In this document: positions 1 to 6,090 of the stretch, piece by piece | How the letters are laid out: each line of letters begins with the position of its first letter | Numbering within the stretch: the first letter of the stretch is position 1 | Source: Bacteroidota bacterium | GTDB lineage: Bacteria; Bacteroidota; Rhodothermia; Balneolales; Balneolaceae | Reading direction: 5' to 3' | DNA: 6,111 nt | NCBI GenBank assembly: GCA_024635465.1 | Contig: JAGXIS010000024.1 | Span: 1 to 6,111 of the forward strand | Notes under the pieces: generated by a model | What the model was told of the DNA's origin: nothing | Database searches by the model: none | What the model saw: the letters and a program-made list of their open reading frames with translations, nothing else | Position numbers and translations under genes: made by a program

Positions 1-1
1 A

Positions 2-568
2 CACTGGTTCCATGCCACCCGCGAAACCGTGAGAGAATACGTTCCCGGGCTACTTAAGAAATATAGTTTTGAGGAGCTAATTGCTAAATCAGTAGTTTGG
101 ATTGACAGTGCTGATTCGTTGGCTCTAATTCTATACTTTCTTTTAGCATACCTGGTTGATGTTTGGATTGCTGCACTGGCGGCATTTTTATTTCATTATT
201 TTTGGTACCATCAAAAAAGTGCATTTGTAAATACGGTGTTCACACCGATTCTATCTTTTTTTAACAGAGATTTTTTTCAACTTCTATTAGCCGCGGTAAT
301 TCTGAGTTTTATGGGGATATCAGGTATGTATACTGCCGCAATCGTTGGTATGATTTACTTTTTTCTTTTTAAAATTGGTCTGTTGAGACGATTATGGAAT
401 TTGTTTGAAACAAAAAGGGATTCTAAAAAAGTACCATTGAATGACCGTGTTTTGAAAATGGTTCTGATCAGGTATTCGCTTTACGAAAATATGCCACCGC
501 CTGAAATCGAAAAAATGGATCAGCAAGTTCAAAAAGCGATATTGGAACGTAATAAAAAGAAGAAGTAA
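2..568 (+). CDS. Hypothetical multi-pass membrane protein, 5'-truncated by window edge
   Basis: I do not recognise this family. The frame is open to the first base, and the residues before the GTG at 29 (HWFHATRET) read like ordinary protein. That GTG has no Shine-Dalgarno sequence, so the gene most likely begins outside the window; if GTG is used the product is 179 aa. Counting from that GTG, hydrophobic stretches at about 30-43, 45-60, 81-97 and 100-118 suggest four membrane segments in two hairpins. The linker between the hairpins is polar and carries an HQK sequence. The C-terminal 60 residues are soluble and strongly basic, ending in a run of lysines, which by the positive-inside rule suggests a cytoplasmic tail. 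The gene is followed by a 90-bp gap and then ubiE on the same strand, so co-transcription is possible. No catalytic motif is visible. The coding call is firm; the function is unknown. Confidence 0.75.
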   Translation, partial: HWFHATRETVREYVPGLLKKYSFEELIAKSVVWIDSADSLALILYFLLAYLVDVWIAALAAFLFHYFWYHQKSAFVNTVFTPILSFFNRDFFQLLLAAVILSFMGISGMYTAAIVGMIYFFLFKIGLLRRLWNLFETKRDSKKVPLNDRVLKMVLIRYSLYENMPPPEIEKMDQQVQKAILERNKKKK

Positions 569-658
569 TTATACAGTCAGTATAGAGTCGTATCAACAGT
601 AGGATGATGTTCAGTACGATTGAGTTTTAATAGTTTAACCTATTGATTTGAAGAAATT

Positions 659-1354
659 ATGAGTGAGAAAGTTAGAAATATGTTCGCAGATATTGCTGAT
701 GACTATGATCGCATCAACAGTATATTATCGTTTGGTATTCACAATGCATGGAGGAAGAGAACGGTTCTGGAAAGTGACGCAAAACCGGGTGATAGAGTAT
801 TGGACTGTGCAACAGGTACCGGCGATCTTGCTCTTGAGTTTAAAAGAACTGTCGGTCATGAAGGGTATGTACTCGGTACAGATTTTTGCAAAGAGATGAT
901 TGAGCATGCACCGGGTAAAGCTGAGGGTAAAAAACTGGTTGTGGAGTTTGAAGTAGCTGACGCAATGGATCTGCCTTATGATGATAACAGCTTTGATGTG
1001 GCAAGTATTGCGTTTGGAATTCGTAATGTTGATGCCCCTGTAACCTGCCTGAAGGAGATGGCAAGGGTTGTGAAACCGGGTGGCAGAGTCGTTGTCCTGG
1101 AATTTGGTCAGCCAAAAGGAGTTCTTAAAATGCCTTATGAATTATATAGCAGACATGTGATGCCGGCGATAGGTGGCTGGATCAGCGGTAATCGTGATGC
1201 CTATAAATATTTGCCTGAAACAAGCGCAAAATTTCCGGCAGGTGATAAATTTATTGAACTGATGAAGAAGGCAAAATCTTTCGGTAAATCGCGAGCCGTT
1301 GAGTTAACCGGTGGAATTGCATTTGTCTATATAGGCACCGTTAAAGAGAATTAG
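659..1354 (+). CDS. ubiE: Demethylmenaquinone / ubiquinone C-methyltransferase (UbiE/MenG)
   Basis: This SAM-dependent methyltransferase performs the final C-methylation of the quinone ring, demethylmenaquinone to menaquinone (and the equivalent ubiquinone step in organisms that make it). At 231 aa it has the usual family length. The N-terminal family signature runs from VRNMFADIADDYDRIN (5-20) to the HNAWRK sequence. SAM-binding motif I is VLDCATGTGDLA at 47-58. The acidic residue after motif I is D75 in GTDFCKEM, motif II is ADAMDLP (100-106) followed by FGIRNV (119-124), and motif III is KPGGRVVVLEF at 139-149. All are intact. The ATG is chosen because the conserved N-terminus starts five residues later; the only ribosome-binding cue is a purine-rich AAGAAA. 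If the host is Bacteroidota, which normally use menaquinone alone, the menG role is the relevant one. Gaps of 90 bp upstream and 132 bp downstream leave its operon membership open. Confidence 0.95.
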   Translation: MSEKVRNMFADIADDYDRINSILSFGIHNAWRKRTVLESDAKPGDRVLDCATGTGDLALEFKRTVGHEGYVLGTDFCKEMIEHAPGKAEGKKLVVEFEVADAMDLPYDDNSFDVASIAFGIRNVDAPVTCLKEMARVVKPGGRVVVLEFGQPKGVLKMPYELYSRHVMPAIGGWISGNRDAYKYLPETSAKFPAGDKFIELMKKAKSFGKSRAVELTGGIAFVYIGTVKEN

Positions 1355-1423
1355 TATATTAAGTGATTGACCTTCAGGTTTATAGAGTGGTATTGGATAT
1401 ATTCTCAATCAGAGAGAGAACCC

Positions 1424-1453
1424 ATTCATACTTCTCAAGTGGTAAATATGAAT
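1424..1453. repeat. Short inverted repeat in the ubiE-fabZ gap
   Basis: ATTCATA (1424-1430) and TATGAAT (1447-1453) are perfect inverted copies. Between them lies a second small inverted pair, ACTT/AAGT around CTC (1430-1440, sharing the A at 1430). In RNA the two could form a bulged hairpin 34 nt ahead of the fabZ start. No U-run follows, so it is not a standard terminator. The remainder of the 132-bp gap contains no open reading frame of note. This may be chance in AT-rich DNA. Confidence 0.3.
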
Positions 1454-1486
1454 CCATTAATTTTTTGAAAGAAGATCCAATAGATT

Positions 1487-1924
1487 ATGAAAATTGCAGA
1501 AATCAAAAACTTTTTGCCTCATAGATATCCGTTTCTATTAGTAGATCGAGTATTAGAGATTGAAGAGGAGAGAATTGTAACATTGAAAAATGTAACAGTA
1601 AATGAGGAGTATTTTAATGGCCATTTTCCGGAAGCACCGATTATGCCGGCAGTTTTGCAAGTGGAAGCGCTGGCACAAAGTGGCTGTATTATGTTAATGA
1701 ACAGTAAAGCCGGTGATCCGAAAAAGAACTTAATTGTTTTTACCGGTATCAGAAATGCAAAGTTCAGACAACAAGTCGTTCCCGGTGACCAACTGATAAT
1801 GGAAGTGAATTTAGTGAACTTGCGAAGAAATTTTGCAACGATGGAAGGAAAGGCAAGGGTTGATGGAAAAGTGGTTTGTGAACTCGAGGCTTCTTGTGCA
1901 ATTGTATCCAAGGAACAAGTATGA
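1487..1924 (+). CDS. fabZ: 3-hydroxyacyl-[acyl-carrier-protein] dehydratase FabZ
   Basis: FabZ dehydrates beta-hydroxyacyl-ACP to trans-2-enoyl-ACP in each cycle of type II fatty-acid synthesis in the cytoplasm. The 145-aa product is a single hot-dog domain of normal length. It opens with the family hallmark [14 protein letters not shown] (9-22). The active site is [10 protein letters not shown] (45-54) with catalytic His46, followed by LQVEALAQ with the catalytic acid Glu60. Two departures from the consensus are visible: the usual G-H/R pair after HFP is E49-A50, and the Gly after MP is Ala55. A purine-rich GAAAGAAGA lies about 10 bases before the ATG. The gene stands alone, with no LpxC domain upstream, whereas many Bacteroidota encode an LpxC-FabZ fusion; a second, fused copy may exist elsewhere. 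Its stop overlaps the panB start (ATGA), so the two are probably translationally coupled. Confidence 0.95.
   Translation: MKIAEIKNFLPHRYPFLLVDRVLEIEEERIVTLKNVTVNEEYFNGHFPEAPIMPAVLQVEALAQSGCIMLMNSKAGDPKKNLIVFTGIRNAKFRQQVVPGDQLIMEVNLVNLRRNFATMEGKARVDGKVVCELEASCAIVSKEQV
1910..1914 (+). promoter_or_regulatory. Ribosome binding site of panB inside fabZ
   Basis: AAGGA lies within the last codons of fabZ, 6 bases before the ATG at 1921. It is the clearest Shine-Dalgarno sequence in the window. It decides the panB start in favour of 1921 over the in-frame ATG at 1894, which would add nine residues (MCNCIQGTS) unlike PanB. Confidence 0.65.
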
Positions 1925-2745
1925 GTACTCAGGGAAGAAAAAATAGATCGGACAAAGTGACAACCCAGACTGTTGTCAATATGAAGCGGAGTGGAGAAAA
2001 AATAAGCATGTTAACCGCTTATGATTATACAATGGCAACCATTGTTGATTCAGCAGGTATTGATGTGATTTTAGTAGGCGATTCAGCGAGTAATGTCATG
2101 GCCGGTTTTGATACGACGGTGCCGATGACTTTGGAACATATGATTTATCACACTTCCTGTGTTGTGAGGGGCGTGGAAAGGGCTTTGGTGATTGCAGATC
2201 TTCCGTTTATGAGTTATCAGGTGACCATCAAGGAAGCATTGATCAGTGCCGGACGTATGATGAAAGAGGCTGGTGCCCATGCTATCAAAGTAGAAGGTGG
2301 TAAATATGTTGCTGAGACAGTGAAAAGAATAGTAGGAGCTGGAATACCGGTCATGGGGCATTTGGGTCTCACTCCTCAAAGCATCTATAAATTCGGCACG
2401 TATAAAGTACGTGCAAAAGACGATTTGGAAGCAGATGAGCTTATTAAAGATGCAAAATTATTAGAAGAAGCCGGTGTTTTTTCAATTGTACTGGAAAAAA
2501 TTCCTACATCACTGGCAAAAAAAGTAACAGAAACGGTCTCTGTTCCAACTATTGGTATAGGTGCAGGACCTCATTGTGATGGCCAGGTGCTTGTTTTGCA
2601 CGACATGTTGGGACTAAATAAGGATTTCTCTCCTAGATTCCTGCGAAGATATGCAGATCTCCATACAACCATGACTGATGCAGTCACGAACTATATGAAA
2701 GATGTAAAAAATGGAGACTTCCCAAACGAGAGTGAGCAGTATTGA
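1921..2745 (+). CDS. panB: 3-methyl-2-oxobutanoate hydroxymethyltransferase (ketopantoate hydroxymethyltransferase) PanB
   Basis: PanB transfers a hydroxymethyl group from 5,10-methylene-tetrahydrofolate to alpha-ketoisovalerate, giving ketopantoate, the first committed step of pantothenate and hence CoA and ACP-arm synthesis. The product is 274 aa, close to the usual 260-275, and forms one TIM barrel. Visible landmarks are LTAYDY (31-36), [11 protein letters not shown] (52-62) with metal ligand D54, IADLPFMSY with ligand D93, IKVEGG (122-127) with K123 and E125, [10 protein letters not shown] (145-154), VLEKIP with the putative catalytic E192, and [20 protein letters not shown] (212-231). 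By homology D54, D93 and E125 correspond to D45, D84 and E114 of the E. coli enzyme. The start is the ATG in the ATGA overlap with fabZ, preceded by AAGGA. The sequence style, including the FPNESEQY end, resembles Bacteroidota PanB. No other pan gene is in the window. Confidence 0.95.
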   Translation: MSTQGRKNRSDKVTTQTVVNMKRSGEKISMLTAYDYTMATIVDSAGIDVILVGDSASNVMAGFDTTVPMTLEHMIYHTSCVVRGVERALVIADLPFMSYQVTIKEALISAGRMMKEAGAHAIKVEGGKYVAETVKRIVGAGIPVMGHLGLTPQSIYKFGTYKVRAKDDLEADELIKDAKLLEEAGVFSIVLEKIPTSLAKKVTETVSVPTIGIGAGPHCDGQVLVLHDMLGLNKDFSPRFLRRYADLHTTMTDAVTNYMKDVKNGDFPNESEQY

Positions 2746-2808
2746 TCGTTAAAAATCAATGAGCATCATTCACTCACAAGACTACAAATATTTAAAAAGA
2801 AGAAGTTG

Positions 2809-3573
2809 ATGACAGAGTTTGAAAGACCACTGATATTAGTATGTAATGATGATGGCATTTTTTCAAGAGGTATTAAAGCGTTAGCAGAAGTTGCGGATGA
2901 GTTTGGGGACGTAGAAATTGTAGCGCCGGATCGCCAACAGAGTGCAGTTGGTCATGCCATCACAATCCAGACACCTCTGCGAGCACGATCATTTAGAATT
3001 GACGATCGATTTAATGGTCAGGCAGTCTCCGGAACACCGGCTGATTCGATAAAACTGGCACATAATCAACTCTTAAAGAGAAAACCCGATTTGGTAGTCA
3101 GTGGTATTAATCATGGCAGTAATGCCGGAATCAATATTCTCTACTCCGGAACAGTAAGTGCTGCAACGGAAGGAACCATTCTTGGCTATCCATCCATCGC
3201 ATTCTCATGTACAGATTTTGACGAAAATGCTGATCTTTCGGGTTGCAAAGATGCAGCCAGAAAAGTAATTGGATACGTGTTAAATCATGGTTTACCAAGA
3301 GGAGTAACGCTAAACCTGAATGCCCCTGCCGGTGAGTTGAAAGGAATAAAATGGGTTAGACAAGCTAATAGTCGATATGTTGAGGAGTTTGAGGGTAGAG
3401 TTGACCCAAACAACCGATCATACTATTGGATGACCGGCAAGTTCCAAATGCTTGATGAAGATGAGGATAATGATATATCCGCCATCGAGAGAGGATATGC
3501 GTCTTTAACGCCTATTCAGTATGATCTAACTTCCTACTCATTATTGAATGATCTGAAGGATATAGATCTATAA
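2809..3573 (+). CDS. surE: 5'/3'-nucleotidase SurE
   Basis: SurE is a divalent-metal-dependent phosphatase that dephosphorylates nucleoside 5'- and 3'-monophosphates, and in some members short polyphosphate; it is linked to stationary-phase survival. The 254-aa product has the family's normal length. The N-terminal signature ILVCNDDGI (9-17) gives metal ligands D14 and D15. APDRQQSAVGHAITI (39-53) supplies S45. SGTPADSIKLA (74-84) is the substrate-binding loop, and DLVVSGINHGSNAG (94-107) supplies N101. LYSGTVSAATEG (111-122) completes the conserved core. ATG at 2809 is preferred to the adjacent TTG at 2806, and AAAAAGAAGAAG lies directly upstream. The gene follows panB after 63 bp. Its 3' end overlaps the stop of the convergent hydrolase gene by 6 bp, and a terminator-like hairpin follows inside that gene. 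Confidence 0.95.
   Translation: MTEFERPLILVCNDDGIFSRGIKALAEVADEFGDVEIVAPDRQQSAVGHAITIQTPLRARSFRIDDRFNGQAVSGTPADSIKLAHNQLLKRKPDLVVSGINHGSNAGINILYSGTVSAATEGTILGYPSIAFSCTDFDENADLSGCKDAARKVIGYVLNHGLPRGVTLNLNAPAGELKGIKWVRQANSRYVEEFEGRVDPNNRSYYWMTGKFQMLDEDEDNDISAIERGYASLTPIQYDLTSYSLLNDLKDIDL
3561..3572. repeat. 12-bp perfect palindrome at the convergent stop codons
   Basis: TATAGATCTATA reads identically on both strands. It holds the whole minus-strand stop (TAG, 3570-3568) and the first two bases of the surE stop TAA (3571-3573). It is too weak and too AT-rich to act as a terminator on its own. Confidence 0.5.
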
Positions 3574-4425
3574 ATCATTTTCCTTTAGGTTCATTACAAG
3601 TTCCAGCCAAAAGGCCTCCACTTTTGGCTTTCTCTCTTTGCTTACCTGGATGTAAATCTGCTCCAGATGACTTAGATCGAGAGTTTTTAAATGAGTTCCC
3701 CATTTAGCACTTTCAACGGTTACAAATGCATCATTGATCCCCTCCTTTTGATAAATGATTTGATTTTGGACCTTGTATATAGCATTAAGGGGTGATTTGG
3801 TGCCTTTTCCAACTGCTGCACTGTAAGAAAAATAAGGGATCCCTTCAACATTCGGTGTTTCAGGATTAAAAACTTGAGTAACATAATCTCTTGTTAACTG
3901 TTTCACTGCAGCAACGGAGTCACTTTTTTGGGAAGGATAAATATTTTCACCGACCCAATCTGCCAATTCACCAAGTTTCCCTCTAATTGCTTCCGGCGCG
4001 GTAAGAACTGTTTCAGCAAGACTCGTTCCCCGATGTGGTGCAGCAATCGATGTTAAAGAAGCAATTTCACTGTCCATTTCCAGATGAGTGATTGCATATC
4101 GCATATCGAGCCCGGCCATGCTATGAGCAACTACATTAAACTTCTGATACCCATATTTTTTCTTCAATATTTGAATTACATCAGCCCATTGTTTAGCTCG
4201 GATATCTATGGTAGCATAGGGTACTATATTGGGTGCAAAAGCGTGAATACCATATTCCCGGAGATGCATACAAGACTTGTGCATCGGGGATTCACTGATC
4301 AACATTGAAAAACCACCATATCCGTGACAAAGAAGTACCGGATATTTGAGCTGGATGATATCGGGTTGAGGAAACTCCGACAACTCAAATTTTTTGAGAT
4401 AAGATTTTGGATCTGTCCACTTCAT
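3568..4425 (-). CDS. Lipase-like alpha/beta hydrolase
   Basis: The 285-aa protein has the layout of bacterial triacylglycerol lipases and related serine esterases. KYPVLLCHGYGG (27-38) is the strand plus HG oxyanion loop. FNVVAHSMAGLDMRY (96-110) is the nucleophile elbow with Ser102. SIAAPHRGTSLAE (126-138) is the segment that typically follows in this lipase group. GINDAFVTVESAKWG (229-243) carries the probable acid Asp232, and LSHLEQI supplies the probable His253. The elbow reads A-H-S-M-A-G, so both glycines of the classic GxSxG are alanine. The first change is familiar from Bacillus-type lipases (AHSMG); the second is less usual. There is no signal peptide, so the enzyme is probably cytoplasmic and its substrate cannot be told from sequence. 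The gene begins 19 bp after the small membrane protein gene on the same strand, which suggests an operon. Alternatively it is a general esterase. Confidence 0.85.
   Translation of the reverse strand: MKWTDPKSYLKKFELSEFPQPDIIQLKYPVLLCHGYGGFSMLISESPMHKSCMHLREYGIHAFAPNIVPYATIDIRAKQWADVIQILKKKYGYQKFNVVAHSMAGLDMRYAITHLEMDSEIASLTSIAAPHRGTSLAETVLTAPEAIRGKLGELADWVGENIYPSQKSDSVAAVKQLTRDYVTQVFNPETPNVEGIPYFSYSAAVGKGTKSPLNAIYKVQNQIIYQKEGINDAFVTVESAKWGTHLKTLDLSHLEQIYIQVSKERKPKVEAFWLELVMNLKENDL
3605..3629 (+). terminator. Candidate Rho-independent terminator of surE, inside the convergent hydrolase gene
   Basis: AGCCAAAAG (3605-3613) and CTTTTGGCT (3621-3629) form a perfect 9-bp stem around the 7-base loop GCCTCCA. 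The stem is followed on the plus strand by a pyrimidine-rich tail, TTCTCTCTTT. It starts 32 bases after the surE stop. On the minus strand the same DNA encodes the KPKVEAFWLE segment near the C-terminus of the hydrolase, and no U-run follows in that direction, so it should act on surE transcripts only. The tail is interrupted by cytosines, so efficiency is uncertain. Confidence 0.5.
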
Positions 4426-4444
4426 AATCTCATAAACTTAAAAA

Positions 4445-4846
4445 TTAATTTGATTCTAAAAAAAGTGACCGGTGTACATTATCGTTAACCAAAATATGAA
4501 TTCGCAGATTCCTTTCCGGAAATTGAACCTCCGCCACTGTTCTAGCTTCGTACGGCCAAATATTTTGATGAAGTGCGTAGTGGAATGAGGTTTTTGAAAA
4601 AGTAGAAGGGGTTTCTATTTGATAGATCCTTCGCGAAAAAAGTGAATCAATTTCGACAGTTCTGACACTTACCTGATTAGGTGTTAACTGGTGTTGATCT
4701 AGTGTCAATGTGATCAAGGAGTCGATTTGAGTGACAGATTGCAGGTACTTTTTTGTTGGAGGTTCTGTATTCAAAAAGAAAAAAAGAGCTGTAATGCACG
4801 AAAAAAACAGAAGCCAAACCAAAATTTTCTTTTTTGAATACTCCAT
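4445..4846 (-). CDS. Small membrane-anchored hypothetical protein
   Basis: I do not recognise this 133-aa protein. It starts with a short basic segment (KKK at 5-7) followed by a hydrophobic stretch at about 8-25, rich in Phe and Leu, which fits an N-in signal anchor or an uncleaved signal peptide. A cysteine at 17 sits inside this stretch, but the residues before it (FFS) do not make a good lipobox and hydrophobic residues continue after it, so a lipoprotein is unlikely. The remaining 105 residues are polar and would lie outside the inner membrane. They include alternating beta-like stretches such as VSVRTVEIDSL and NLRIHILVND, compatible with a small beta-rich domain. The gene lies 19 bp upstream of the hydrolase on the same strand and is probably co-transcribed with it, so a functional link is possible but unproven. 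A divergent intergenic region lies upstream. Confidence 0.7.
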   Translation of the reverse strand: MEYSKKKILVWLLFFSCITALFFFLNTEPPTKKYLQSVTQIDSLITLTLDQHQLTPNQVSVRTVEIDSLFSRRIYQIETPSTFSKTSFHYALHQNIWPYEARTVAEVQFPERNLRIHILVNDNVHRSLFLESN

Positions 4847-4886
4847 TCGATTAGATTTGATAATAGTTTAGAATAAGAGTGTTGTA

Positions 4887-4894
4887 CAAATATA
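4887..4894 (-). promoter_or_regulatory. Candidate Bacteroidota-type -7 element (TAnnTTTG) for the minus-strand pair
   Basis: On the minus strand these bases read TATATTTG, an exact match to the TAnnTTTG -7 element of Bacteroidota housekeeping promoters. It lies 40 bases before the ATG of the small membrane protein. The expected upstream TTTG is not well placed: only ATTG about 16 bases upstream, rather than 19-21. An 8-base pattern with two free positions can occur by chance in AT-rich DNA. Confidence 0.25.
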
Positions 4895-4959
4895 AATCGG
4901 CTTGTACCTTCAATTGGAGATTTATTGATATTGTAATATACATATTTATCATTTTAATT

Positions 4960-5005
4960 CAGCTATCAGCTATCAGCTATCAGCTATCAGCTATCAGCTA
5001 TCAGC
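4960..5005. repeat. Heptamer tandem repeat (CAGCTAT), 6 full copies plus 4 bases
   Basis: Six perfect CAGCTAT units are followed by CAGC, with no mismatches over 46 bp. The array lies in the 226-bp region between the divergent membrane-protein gene and acyltransferase gene, 113 bp from the former start and 67 bp from the latter. The rest of this region is AT-rich with no convincing gene. Similar GCTGATA-type heptamer arrays are widespread in unrelated bacterial genomes, and their chance translations (LSAISYQ repeats) appear as spurious hypothetical proteins. Confidence 0.9.
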
Positions 5006-5072
5006 GAAAACCTAAAACTATTACATTTCCGTTTGAGTGTAAATGTACAAATCTATGGATCGGCAAGTGACG

Positions 5073-6090
5073 ATGAAATATAAGTTCATAAAAGTATCAG
5101 ACAAGAGTGAAATTGAACTGTTTCATCAATTTCCATTTACAATTTATAAGGACAATCCAAATTGGGTTCCTCCATTTCGATTCGATATTGAAAAGATCTT
5201 TGATTCAAAAAAGAACTCTTTTTTCGAGTATGGAGAGTGCGAACGTTATCTGATGTATGATCAGGATAAAATGGTTGCTCGCTTTGCAGTTATGAATCAT
5301 TCTAAAAAAGATGCTGTATTTAGTCCGAAAATGGGAGGTATGGGATTTTTGGAGATGATTAATGATCAGTCTGTAGCAGATAGCATGATAGATTTTATAA
5401 AAAAGTGGCACGGAAAGAGAGGTTATAAAGCATTTCGAGGACCTATTAATTTTGCTGAAAATGATAATTTTTGGGGTTTATTGATTGAAAATTATGATGA
5501 ACCTCCCATTTACGGTATGTATTATCATGCTCCCTATTACAGAGAACTGCTCGAAAAAACAGGGGCCCAAAAATTGGATGACCATTGGAGTTATAAGCGG
5601 GAATTTGATATGCCGCTGCCGGAGCGGATGATTCGAATCACCGACCGCATTGCGGGTCGGCCGGATGTGACTCTTCGACCCATTGACATGAAAAATTTAA
5701 AAAAGGATGGAGAAGCAATTCGGCAGATATATAATATTGCATGGAGTGATCAGGATATATCAGAACGTGAAAGGGAGTTTACAGAGCTGACTAAGGAAAC
5801 GATTCAGGAGATGATATCAAAACTCAAAAGAATTATGATACCGGAAACCGTTTTACTCGCTTTTGTAAATAATGAACCGGCATCTTTTGTGGTCTGTATA
5901 CCCGATCTAAATGAGATATCTGCAGAAACCGGTGGGAAATTGAACTGGTGGCATATACCAAAATTGATGCGTTTCAGGAAAAGAGCAAAACACCTTCGAA
6001 CATTGGTTTATGGTACACTTCCAAAATATCGTAAATTGGGGCTTGAAGCGTTAACGTTTGTAAGAGGGATTCAGATGACCAGAGAGGCTG
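5073..6090 (+). CDS. GNAT-like acyltransferase family protein, 3'-truncated
   Basis: About 340 residues are visible and the frame is open to the end of the window. The N-terminal part matches a GNAT-like family (YghO-type, usually annotated as N-acetyltransferase or hypothetical) recognised by YKDNPNWVPPF (25-35), SKKNSFFEYGE (45-55), the RGPINFAEND block (122-131), and YDEPPIYGMYYHAPYYRELL (141-160). A second acyltransferase-like half follows with TVLLAFVNNEPASFVV and, near the end, RTLVYGTLPKYRKLGLEAL, which sits where a GNAT acetyl-CoA loop would be expected. Substrate is unknown. ATG 5073 is chosen because the family N-terminus (KYKFIKVSDKSEIELF) starts there; in-frame ATGs at 5055 and 5043 would add 6 or 10 residues, and none has a good ribosome binding site. 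Biological coding sequence stops at about 6090: translation beyond gives the adapter-derived residues VSYTHL. The gene is divergent from the minus-strand pair. Confidence 0.85.

Noticed and set aside
570..584. TATAC-AGTCA-GTATA hairpin just after the first gene
   Set aside because: Only a 5-bp AT-rich stem with no T-tract; chance is likely.
626..650. ATTG-N20-TTGATTTG as a Bacteroidota promoter for ubiE
   Set aside because: The -7 element has a mismatch at a key position, and transcription would start only a few bases before the ATG. Too weak to annotate.
1894..1920. Longer PanB start at ATG 1894
   Set aside because: It lies deep in fabZ and adds MCNCIQGTS, which does not resemble PanB. ATG 1921 has AAGGA at the right spacing and the ATGA overlap.
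2730..2775. Inverted repeats GAGTGA/TCACTC and ATTGAT/ATCAAT around the panB stop, considered as a terminator
   Set aside because: The stems are short and AT-rich, the two pairs are separated by mismatches, and no T-run follows. surE follows on the same strand.
2806..2808. TTG start of surE one codon before the ATG
   Set aside because: ATG immediately follows and is the stronger start; the extra residue changes nothing.
4960..5005. CRISPR-like array
   Set aside because: The unit is 7 bp with no spacers between copies and no cas gene nearby; it is a simple tandem repeat.
5022..5029. TACATTTC as a -7 element for the acyltransferase gene
   Set aside because: One mismatch to TAnnTTTG, and no TTTG at the expected upstream position, which falls in the heptamer array.
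4879..5070. A 63-aa plus-strand reading frame through the heptamer array, encoding LSAISYQ repeats
   Set aside because: It is the translation of the 7-bp tandem repeat, overlaps the alternative starts of the acyltransferase gene, has no ribosome binding site, and looks like the spurious LSAISYQ proteins common in databases.
5205..5411. A 68-aa minus-strand reading frame
   Set aside because: It is a shadow of the acyltransferase gene, whose plus-strand frame shows clear family motifs at the same positions.
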